Source: Actinomycetota bacterium (GTDB lineage Bacteria > Actinomycetota > Actinomycetes > Actinomycetales > Microbacteriaceae). Taken from it: a stretch of 12,018 nucleotides of DNA. Of the stretch, positions 5,880 through 12,018 are shown in pieces. How positions within the stretch are numbered: the first letter of the stretch is position 1; each line of letters begins with the position of its first letter. A program made the position numbers and the translations under genes. The DNA lies in assembly GCA_009699665.1 (NCBI GenBank), contig WLNS01000037.1:1-12018 (forward strand). Direction: 5' to 3'. The notes beneath the pieces are model-generated. The model did no database searches. It worked only from the letters and a program-made list of their open reading frames with translations, and was not told where the DNA came from.

Positions 5880-8326
5880 AGGGAGCCCACGCTCGCATAG
5901 GCAACGACGCCGCGCCTCACCGCGTCCAGGGCTAAACGAGCCGTAGCCGAGACACGGGAAGAACTCACGTGTGAGATTTGGTCGAGGAGATCAATTGTTT
6001 GTTTGGTCCAGCGCACGAAGTCACCCGCTGGCATGTCTGCCTCGAATAGCACATCGTCGAGCGAATCGCCCTGCGCCCAACGGTACATGGCTCTCGAGAT
6101 TCCAGGTGAAATGGGCTGTGTTCCCGGAAGTTTGACCCGCTGTTCAATGTCATCCAATTCACTCCACAGCAGGCCGGTCGCCGTGAGAGCTTCCACAAAA
6201 GCCCCCCGCGGCAATCTGCGCTCACTAATGTCACCCTCTTCCCGTCTCGGTTCAAAAACGATGGCGCAGACGAGGGCCGCAAGGCTGGGGACGTCGAGCC
6301 CGTCCCAGATACCGCTGCGCAACGATTCGGCAACCAACAAATCACGATCGCCATAAATGCGAGCCAAAATTTCGCCTTCAGGAGTCCTTTCAAGGTCACC
6401 GTCTGGCGAAAGCAGCAGATAGCCCCGTTCGAGAAGAACGTCACACACGCGATCGAAGGTCCTGGCCACGGCACCCGTTCGTTCGTTGATTTGCCGAACG
6501 ACGTTGTCAGTGTCACGCCGGAGGCGCCACCACCTCTCAGCCCAACGAGCGTGTTCTTCCCTCTCCGGACAGGCATGGCAAGAGTGCGCACGCATATTCT
6601 TACGGAGTCGATTGAGTTCAGCTGCGCGTCGATCTCGCGAGGCGCGCGAGTCGTTTGCGGTGATTGCCGCGCGTTCCTTATCGGTCAGTGAACGCCGGAT
6701 TGCTGCATATTCGGCAAAATTCCCGAGGTGACAAGACATAGGCTTCTCAAAGCCGACGAGAGACTCCTGTTGCTGTTTGACCTTGCGTGCGAGGTCGACC
6801 ACCGATCGGTCGGCTTGGAACTGCGCAAACGACGACTCAAGAATCTGGCGAGTGCGGTTTCGTCCAAATTGTGAGACGAGATTAACGGCCATGTTGTAGG
6901 TGGGTCGAAAACTTGAGTTCAACGGATAAGTGCGGCGACTTGCGAGGTTGGCGATTGACTGAGGATCGTTGTTGCCATTCCATTGCACAACAGCATGTCC
7001 CTCAACATCAATGCCGCGACGCCCCGCTCGTCCGGTGATCTGCGTGTATTCGCCCGCGGTGAGCGGCACGCGGGCTTCGCCATTGAACTTTTCGAGCTTT
7101 TCGAGAACCACAGACCGAGCCGGCATATTGATGCCGAGGGCCAAAGTCTCGGTCGCAAAAACAACTTTCACAAGCTTTTCTTGAAACAGCTCTTCAACAA
7201 CCTCTTTGAATGCTGGCAAGAGTCCCGCGTGATGAGCCGCGACGCCACGCTCGAGTCCCTCCAGCCATTTCCAGTACCCCAGAACGCCGAGGTCCTCGTC
7301 AAGCAGCGTTCGACAGCGTTCGTCGACAATGGCGCGAATCTCTTCGCGTTCGTGGGTGTCTGTCAGGCGAACCCCGGATTGCACACACTGGCGAACAGCT
7401 TGGTCGCATCCTGCGCGACTAAATATAAAAAAAATCGCGGGAAGCAACTGACGTTCCCCCAGCAGCTCAATCACGTCAGGGCGGTCGATGCGGCCGCGCA
7501 CGGGAGCGAAGGATGTGCTGGGGCGGCCGCGTGAACCGCCGAGCCGAGAGCTCCGCCCGCGCTGGTGTGGGGCGCGCATGGCCGCCTGTGCAAGGCGCTG
7601 TAGCTCTGGATTGACCCGATGTGCGCTGGCCTGGCCGCGCGAATCGAAGAGATCTATCAGCTTGCCAGAAACAATGACGTGCTGGTCGAGGGGCACGGGG
7701 CGTTCTTCTGAAAGAACAAGACTGACATCACCGCGAACAGCACCCAGCCAATCCGCGAACTCCTCGGCGTTGGACACCGTGGCACTCAGGCACACAAGTT
7801 TGACGGTGGCGGGAAGGTGAATAATCACCTCCTCCCAGACAGCGCCCCGAAAACGATCCGCCAGGTAGTGCACTTCATCCATGATCACGAACGCGAGATC
7901 ACTCAATGATGCAGCGTCGGCGTAGAGCATGTTTCGCAAGACCTCGGTCGTCATGACCACAAGCCGGGCATTGCCGTTGATGTTCGTGTCACCGGTGAGA
8001 AGTCCCACGTTTTCTGTGCCCCATCGATCGACAAGTTCGTTGTATTTCTGGTTGCTCAGAGCCTTCATGGGCGTGGTGAAGAAAACCCGTGAATCCGTAT
8101 CGGGTCCGGTCATTGCGAGATGAATCGCGAACTCTGCCACGATTGTCTTGCCTGCGCCGGTCGGTGCGGCCACGAGCACGCTGTCGCCCTCTTCGACGCG
8201 CTGACAGGCAGAAACCTGAAAGGGATCCAAATCAAAGTCGCGCGAACCTCGAAAATCGTCAACGTAGGGGTGTGACACGACCAGCCGAGATGCGGCATAC
8301 CTTTCGGAAGGACTCATGTCTGGCAT
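5876..8326 (-). CDS. helY: HelY-type superfamily 2 DEVH-box helicase (Ski2/Mtr4-like)
   Basis: This 816-residue ATP-dependent nucleic-acid helicase is related to eukaryotic Ski2/Mtr4; its bacterial role is poorly defined. Motifs in order: Q-like LDPFQ (33-37), Walker A APTGAGKT (54-61), TTPMKAL (84-90), DEVH (150-153), SAT (181-183), FIFSRAGCD (300-308), HHAGL (365-369), ETLALGINMPAR (393-404) and motif VI ITGRAGRRG (430-438). An Arg/Gly/Ser-rich stretch (about 252-280) interrupts the region before the second RecA domain. The C-terminal 300 residues are DSHCT-like, with C532, C583 and C586 as a possible metal site. Start choice: the ATG at 8326 shares its A with the tatC stop (TGATG); a TTG at 8329 and an ATG at 8317 are alternatives. 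No Shine-Dalgarno is seen, so translation is probably coupled to tatC. The position after tatAC matches M. tuberculosis Rv2092c (helY). Confidence 0.92.
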   Translation of the reverse strand: MPDMSPSERYAASRLVVSHPYVDDFRGSRDFDLDPFQVSACQRVEEGDSVLVAAPTGAGKTIVAEFAIHLAMTGPDTDSRVFFTTPMKALSNQKYNELVDRWGTENVGLLTGDTNINGNARLVVMTTEVLRNMLYADAASLSDLAFVIMDEVHYLADRFRGAVWEEVIIHLPATVKLVCLSATVSNAEEFADWLGAVRGDVSLVLSEERPVPLDQHVIVSGKLIDLFDSRGQASAHRVNPELQRLAQAAMRAPHQRGRSSRLGGSRGRPSTSFAPVRGRIDRPDVIELLGERQLLPAIFFIFSRAGCDQAVRQCVQSGVRLTDTHEREEIRAIVDERCRTLLDEDLGVLGYWKWLEGLERGVAAHHAGLLPAFKEVVEELFQEKLVKVVFATETLALGINMPARSVVLEKLEKFNGEARVPLTAGEYTQITGRAGRRGIDVEGHAVVQWNGNNDPQSIANLASRRTYPLNSSFRPTYNMAVNLVSQFGRNRTRQILESSFAQFQADRSVVDLARKVKQQQESLVGFEKPMSCHLGNFAEYAAIRRSLTDKERAAITANDSRASRDRRAAELNRLRKNMRAHSCHACPEREEHARWAERWWRLRRDTDNVVRQINERTGAVARTFDRVCDVLLERGYLLLSPDGDLERTPEGEILARIYGDRDLLVAESLRSGIWDGLDVPSLAALVCAIVFEPRREEGDISERRLPRGAFVEALTATGLLWSELDDIEQRVKLPGTQPISPGISRAMYRWAQGDSLDDVLFEADMPAGDFVRWTKQTIDLLDQISHVSSSRVSATARLALDAVRRGVVAYASVGSL

Positions 8327-9147
8327 CAAATCTGCGTCAGCCCCTGTGGTGCTTCGACTATGTCCACAGACTCTGCATCTAATTGCCTTCGCTTTTTACG
8401 CCGATCGTGCAGCAATGAGACAGCCACCGCGAGAAAATACAGTGCAACCATCGGAATGGCGAGTAAAAACATCGAGAGCACGTCGGCCGCGGGTGTTGCT
8501 ATCGCCGTGAAAAGTGCAATCAAAAGAATTGCTAGGCGCCACGACTTCAGAATGGTCTTCGCCGATATCACGCCCACAAAATTGAGCAAGACGAGAAATA
8601 CCGGCAAAACAAAGGCGACTCCTACGACGATGACGAGTTTCAGCACAAAGTCGAAATAGCTCTTTGCGGTGATGATCGTTGCGTCGTTAGCCGGAGCAAA
8701 GCTTGTCATCAGTTCGACGATGTGCGGGAACACCAGCCATCCCGCGTAGCAGCCGGCTAAGAAAAGCGGTATCGCAGTGAGGAAGAAACCCAGTGCGTAT
8801 TTGACCTCGCGCCGCGTCATGGCGGGGACGAAGAACGCCCAGATTTGATAAAGCCAGACTGGAGAAGAAACCACCATGCCCACTGTCAACGCAATCTGTA
8901 GCTTCAGGTCAAAGGCCGAAGAAATACCGTCATAGTTGAGCGTGGCAACCCGGTTCTGCTGTTGCGCGACGGCATAAATGGGCTTGCGCAGGGCATCAAG
9001 AATGAAATCTGCCAGAAACCAGCCTGCGATGGCACCGGCAATGATTCCGATTGCAGCGAAGTACAGGCGCTTACGAAACTCTCGCAGATGCGCGCCAAGC
9101 GTCATTCGACCGCTACGGCGAGACCTTCCACGTGCCTGGGAGGACAC
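8326..9147 (-). CDS. tatC: Sec-independent protein translocase TatC
   Basis: TatC is the polytopic receptor for twin-arginine signal peptides and recruits TatA for export of folded proteins. The 273-residue protein has the family hallmarks: the cytoplasmic N-terminal HLREFRKRL (20-28) before the first helix, SPVWLYQIWAFFVPAMTRRE (95-114) at the second helix, the YFDFVLKL region (164-171), and FTAIATPAADVLSM (213-226) near the last helices. Six membrane segments are visible, followed by a basic tail (HDRRKKRRQ) and an acidic end. The GTG start lies 4 nt from the tatA stop without a good ribosome site; an ATG 14 codons later (9105) would still leave the HLREF motif intact. No TatB is encoded in the window. 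The stop overlaps the helicase start by one base. Confidence 0.95.
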   Translation of the reverse strand: MSSQARGRSRRSGRMTLGAHLREFRKRLYFAAIGIIAGAIAGWFLADFILDALRKPIYAVAQQQNRVATLNYDGISSAFDLKLQIALTVGMVVSSPVWLYQIWAFFVPAMTRREVKYALGFFLTAIPLFLAGCYAGWLVFPHIVELMTSFAPANDATIITAKSYFDFVLKLVIVVGVAFVLPVFLVLLNFVGVISAKTILKSWRLAILLIALFTAIATPAADVLSMFLLAIPMVALYFLAVAVSLLHDRRKKRRQLDAESVDIVEAPQGLTQI

Positions 9148-9150
9148 GTA

Positions 9151-9456
9151 TTACGCGGACGGCTTCTTCGCCGCAGGCTTACGTGCCGTCGTTGACGCAG
9201 ATTTCGCGGATGAGACCTTCGTCACGCTCGTTGAGTTGGCTGAGATCGAGGACACGCGACCCGATGAAGTATCCGCTGCGCCGTCCGAATTCTTATTCTT
9301 TTCTTCCTTCATCGTCTTCATTTCACCACGGAAGATACGCAACGACTGACCGAGACTGCGCGCAAGACCGGGGAGTTTTGGAGCACCAAAGAGGAGCACG
9401 ATGACAGCGATGATAATAATCAGGTGCCACCCATTGAGGTTGCCGAGAAAGCCCAT
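9151..9456 (-). CDS. tatA: Sec-independent protein translocase TatA
   Basis: TatA oligomerises to form the Tat translocation path. The 101-residue protein has a short N-terminus, one membrane helix (about 10-23) ending in the conserved F23-G24, then PKLPGLARSLGQSLRIFRGE as the amphipathic helix, and a Ser/Ala/Lys-rich disordered tail. No TatB-type features (Pro after FG, long acidic helix) favour TatB over TatA, and the position directly before tatC fits tatA. The ATG start has an AAGGA (9466-9462) 5 nt upstream. This is the only gene of the minus-strand cluster with a sizeable gap (69 nt) before it, so it may have its own promoter. Confidence 0.93.
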   Translation of the reverse strand: MGFLGNLNGWHLIIIIAVIVLLFGAPKLPGLARSLGQSLRIFRGEMKTMKEEKNKNSDGAADTSSGRVSSISANSTSVTKVSSAKSASTTARKPAAKKPSA

Positions 9457-9488
9457 AATTTTCCTTTTCGCTAGGTGGTTCGTTCAAC

Positions 9489-9494
9489 ACTTTA
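9489..9494 (-). promoter_or_regulatory. Candidate -10 element upstream of tatA
   Basis: On the minus strand TAAAGT fits TANNNT and lies 32 nt upstream of the tatA ATG in the only wide gap of the cluster. A GTCGCA about 18 nt further upstream matches the -35 consensus at only half its positions. A secondary promoter for tatA-tatC-helY-lnt is possible but not shown. Confidence 0.25.
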
Positions 9495-9525
9495 CTCGCT
9501 CGTGACCGGGCGTGCGACGGAATCG

Positions 9526-10515
9526 TTAGCTCGGCGAGCAATCTTTCAGGCTTCTCTGTGCCCAGAGGGCGATGTCCCGAACGGCAAAGTCTGGCTCGAC
9601 AACACGAATTCCGCCCGGAAGTAGAGAGACGAGTCGTCGCAGGCCCTCAACGTGGGCCATGGTGATGTCTGCACGGACAACCCCACCGCTCGACGGACTC
9701 ACGCGCGCGTTGTAGTCCGCGAGAAGGGCGACCGCAGAGGCGGGAACCTCGAGAACCACCGCGATTCCTTCGTCGGTCGCAGGAACGTCGAACAGTGTGT
9801 CGGGAAGGGACTCGGGGGCTATGTTGTGATCACGATCCGCTTCAAGAATCTCGACGTGTCGCATACGGTCGGTTCGAAAGGTGCGCAGGGAGTCTCGTAG
9901 GTGGCAATACCCGCGCATGTACCACGTGTTTCCGACAAGGTCGAGCCGAAGTGGGCAGACCTGACGTTTTTCACTGAGGCCCTGGGCGTTGACGTAGGAA
10001 AAGGTGACTTGTTTGTTGTCATTTATTGCATCCCGAAGCGGCGTCGCGTCGCTGGACAGCGGTGCCATGCGCACCACAATGTTTTCTGGCGCATTCGTGC
10101 TTCCGCGCTTGATCTTGGTCGTCAGGGCCTCGATGGCCGGACGATCGTCATCGCGCACAATGTCAGACATGTACTGCAGTCCCGCAATGAGGGCTGCTGC
10201 TTCTCGCCCGGAAAACCGAGGTGTGTTTGCCGGTCCCACGTGATTTGTCATGTCGATGATGTCGTCGTCCACGAAAAGGTCGTAGTCAAAGTCGAATAGG
10301 TCTTGGGGCATCCCTGTGCCTGATTCACCGGGAATGCCGGTGACAAAGAGCGTGCGCACGATCGACCGCATATCGTCCTTGCTAATCCCGAAAGTCGCTG
10401 CCGCATCCTCTACGGTGACGGGAGAGTTATCAATGAGATAGGGCACCGCCGCCAGCATGCGCGCCACGACGTCGACGGACTGCGCGCGCGGATTGCTCTG
10501 CTTCTTGGCACTCAC
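9526..10515 (-). CDS. pafC: WYL-domain transcriptional regulator PafC
   Basis: PafC works with PafB; in mycobacteria the PafBC complex activates the LexA-independent DNA-damage response. The 329-residue protein has an N-terminal winged-helix region (about 13-88; the helix-turn-helix lies near TVEDAAATFGISKDDMRSIV, 34-53) and a WYL domain with TFSYVNAQGLSEKRQVCPLRL (171-191), the signature as W198-Y199-M200, and RTFRTDRM (211-218). The ligand-contacting Arg residues of that last motif are intact. The Met in place of Leu in WYL is a mild variant also seen in PafB here. The GTG start overlaps the pafB stop as GTGA and has a GGGGGT (10526-10521) 5 nt upstream. The pafB-pafC order and adjacency to tatA make the assignment firm; the name comes from proximity to pafA, which is not in this window. 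Confidence 0.92.
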   Translation of the reverse strand: MSAKKQSNPRAQSVDVVARMLAAVPYLIDNSPVTVEDAAATFGISKDDMRSIVRTLFVTGIPGESGTGMPQDLFDFDYDLFVDDDIIDMTNHVGPANTPRFSGREAAALIAGLQYMSDIVRDDDRPAIEALTTKIKRGSTNAPENIVVRMAPLSSDATPLRDAINDNKQVTFSYVNAQGLSEKRQVCPLRLDLVGNTWYMRGYCHLRDSLRTFRTDRMRHVEILEADRDHNIAPESLPDTLFDVPATDEGIAVVLEVPASAVALLADYNARVSPSSGGVVRADITMAHVEGLRRLVSLLPGGIRVVEPDFAVRDIALWAQRSLKDCSPS

Positions 10516-11507
10516 GCTGCACCCCCGTGCGCGGCAGCAATTCTTTCGAAACGTTTGCGAACCAGAAAACGCAACGTGTCGGGTTGCACAACAGAAACGT
10601 CCGACCCGTATTCGACGAGTTCGTCAGCCAGAAGGTCGAGGTCGGCCGTTGGCACGTGAATCACGCCGTCCCCATCGGCGGCTCCGTATTTAGCGCCTAA
10701 CCGGAGTTCTGCGTCTGTCAGCGGCATGACAGAGATTTGGGCAACGTTGTTTTGTGCCCGGTCGTCAAGTTCATTCGCGAGACGTGTGGCATAGTCGTGA
10801 CCGTCCGAGTCGTAACGGGATTGCGGAATCATGCGCGGAAGGGTCGTTATTCGTGACACCAAAAAAGTTCGCTCAGCGTCACGATCCACGTCCCAGGCCA
10901 GCATGTACCAGAGCCCATTCCACTCCGTGAGGGCCACCGGTGCTGCTCGCCGCGGTTCTGCAATGAGTGTGCCGGGTTTGAGGTAGGAAAACTCTGCGAT
11001 CCCTGACTGGCTAAGTATGTCGCCCAGATGATCGACGACATCATCCCAGCCGGATATGCGGGGGCGCACGCCGGAAAGTGTTCCGTCGGCCTCGATGCCG
11101 AGGGACCGCAGCTTATTGATTGCCCGAAGAGCGTCCTTGCTCATCGAGCCGTGCTGCCACGCCCGTGCCGCAAGGTTTAACAGGGCGATCTCGGCGCGCG
11201 AAAACGTGATGTCGTCAGGCAAAACAAAGGTGGATGGATCGATGAGGTAACGCATTCCGTGGTTGTCCTCGGGGGCATCCATGGGCGTTCTCGTCTGAAT
11301 GACGATGCCGAGGTTGCGAATCTCTTTTTTGTCGCGTTCGAAACTTTTCGTGACGGAATCGACGGCCGTCGACGAATAAGGGTCAAAAGTATCCCGGTAT
11401 CCGTCAACGGTGGCGAGGATTTGATCGACCGTAAGACCAACGCGCGATGCCAGCAGGGCGTGAATCAGACTGAATTGTCTGATGACCTTGCTGGGTTCTG
11501 GCGTCAT
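10512..11507 (-). CDS. pafB: WYL-domain transcriptional regulator PafB
   Basis: This 331-residue protein is the partner of PafC in the DNA-damage-responsive activator. The N-terminal helix-turn-helix region (about 8-70) contains RQFSLIHALLAS, GLTVDQIL and SVTKSFERDKKEIRNLGI, typical of WYL regulators. The middle helical region starts at FSRAEIALLNLAARAW (102-117). The WYL domain has AEFSYLKPG (171-179) and W200-Y201-M202, then RTFLVSRI (213-220), which lacks the second Arg and the Asp of the R-x-F-R-x-D-R form that PafC keeps. The two subunits may therefore differ in ligand binding. The ATG start is supported by a weak AGGCGA about 6 nt upstream, overlapping the end of the FKBP gene. The 8-nt gap to that gene suggests one operon. 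Confidence 0.92.
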   Translation of the reverse strand: MTPEPSKVIRQFSLIHALLASRVGLTVDQILATVDGYRDTFDPYSSTAVDSVTKSFERDKKEIRNLGIVIQTRTPMDAPEDNHGMRYLIDPSTFVLPDDITFSRAEIALLNLAARAWQHGSMSKDALRAINKLRSLGIEADGTLSGVRPRISGWDDVVDHLGDILSQSGIAEFSYLKPGTLIAEPRRAAPVALTEWNGLWYMLAWDVDRDAERTFLVSRITTLPRMIPQSRYDSDGHDYATRLANELDDRAQNNVAQISVMPLTDAELRLGAKYGAADGDGVIHVPTADLDLLADELVEYGSDVSVVQPDTLRFLVRKRFERIAAAHGGAA

Positions 11508-11515
11508 TGAGTCGC

Positions 11516-12018
11516 CTAATTCACACCGAGGATGTCAATCACAAAGACCAGCGTCGAACCAGCCGGAATGGGACCGTTGTCCTTGTCGCCGTATCCTTCA
11601 CTCGGCGGAATGATCACTTCGACCTGAGAGCCAACGCGCTGGCCGACCAAAGCTTTCGCGAATCCCGAAATTACTCCCCCGGCAAGATCAAAGGTCGCGG
11701 GAGTGCCTTTTGTCCACGACGAGTCGAATTGGTTTACCGGTGCCGATGAGTCAGTGGGCCACAGCCAACCACTGTAGGCGACCGTCACCACAGAATCAGC
11801 AAGCACCTCGGGCCCGGACCCCTTCTTGAGAAGGGCAATTCGCAGTTCCGTCGGAGCAGTCGATCCCGAGAGGAAGGTGATGCCCGGAGTTCCGTCCTCA
11901 GTCAACACAATCATGGGGAATCCATCGGGGACGACCTGGGGTGTGCCGTCTGCCTTGCCCAGATAGACGCTATGTACGTCAAAAACACCGACCACCGTGG
12001 TTCCGGCGGGCAGTCCGA
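11516..12018 (-). CDS. FKBP-type peptidyl-prolyl cis-trans isomerase, N-terminus outside window
   Basis: The last 166 codons are visible; the frame stays open to the right edge, so the true start lies outside the window. The C-terminal part is an FKBP domain: VVTVAYSGWLW, FDSSW, GVISGFAKALVGQRVGS, PPSEGYGDKDN and the ending PAGSTLVFVIDILGV. It catalyses prolyl isomerisation during folding. Before it, LPAGTTVVGVFDVHSVYLG resembles the last strand of a second, earlier FKBP domain, so the protein is probably a tandem-FKBP type, common in Actinobacteria and often an exported lipoprotein. The signal sequence cannot be seen. An internal GTG at 11995 is not a credible start because it falls inside that first domain. 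The next gene, pafB, follows after 8 nt. Confidence 0.9.
   Translation of the reverse strand, partial: GLPAGTTVVGVFDVHSVYLGKADGTPQVVPDGFPMIVLTEDGTPGITFLSGSTAPTELRIALLKKGSGPEVLADSVVTVAYSGWLWPTDSSAPVNQFDSSWTKGTPATFDLAGGVISGFAKALVGQRVGSQVEVIIPPSEGYGDKDNGPIPAGSTLVFVIDILGVN

Noticed and set aside
6983..7534. 183-codon plus-strand frame inside the helicase gene
   Set aside because: The opposite strand encodes conserved helicase motifs over the same span, and the frame shows no family motif or ribosome site.
7400..7570. Arg/Gly/Ser-rich stretch in the helicase as an inserted element or assembly error
   Set aside because: The frame continues without break into the second helicase domain, base use is like its surroundings, and such variable linkers occur in this position in Ski2-like proteins.
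1..12018. Mobile elements, CRISPR arrays, tRNA or rRNA genes, toxin-antitoxin or defence systems
   Set aside because: I read both strands and saw no transposase, integrase, direct-repeat array, tRNA-like fold or defence-type domain. The genes are conserved chromosomal ones.

Overview
The window reads as a gene-dense stretch of an actinobacterial chromosome of moderate to high GC. RbpA, the paired WYL regulators PafB and PafC, a HelY-type helicase and a tatA-tatC pair next to pafBC are actinobacterial markers. In Mycobacterium tuberculosis the run pafB-pafC-tatA-tatC-helY is Rv2096c to Rv2092c, in the same order as here. The compact style, the FKBP gene beside pafB and the lnt/rbpA arrangement suggest Microbacteriaceae, but that family-level call is inference.

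Layout from left to right. Positions 1-1091 (+): the 3' end of a GlcD-type FAD-linked oxidase, then an aldo/keto reductase 10 nt later. Positions 1182-1766 (+): an HdeD/DUF308-like small membrane protein with a strong Shine-Dalgarno. A 13-bp hairpin at 1779-1810 separates it from a convergent minus-strand pair, a NUDIX hydrolase and an SDR oxidoreductase coupled by a GTGA overlap (1814-3045). A divergent intergenic region holding a 7+7 bp inverted repeat leads to a glycerophosphodiester phosphodiesterase (3153-3920, +) and then rbpA (4007-4372, +).

From 4308 to the right edge all genes are on the minus strand. In transcription order they are an FKBP-type prolyl isomerase (5' end outside the window), pafB, pafC, tatA, tatC, helY and lnt. 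Most junctions are overlaps of 1-4 nt or gaps under 10 nt. The one larger gap (69 nt) precedes tatA, which has its own good Shine-Dalgarno. The group joins a folding catalyst, a DNA-damage transcription activator pair, Tat protein export, a nucleic-acid helicase and lipoprotein N-acylation.

No mobile element, CRISPR array, tRNA or rRNA was seen. The region is mostly conserved housekeeping sequence. The points most worth a second look are: (i) lnt and rbpA converge and overlap by 65 bp, so about 21 C-terminal residues of Lnt are read antisense to the RbpA sigma-binding region, and no Ppm glycosyltransferase domain lies downstream of Lnt; (ii) the SDR lacks the usual catalytic Tyr four residues before its Lys; (iii) the inverted repeat between the SDR and GDPD genes; (iv) a cysteine cluster in the helicase. 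I did not find a convincing new defence or other undescribed system.
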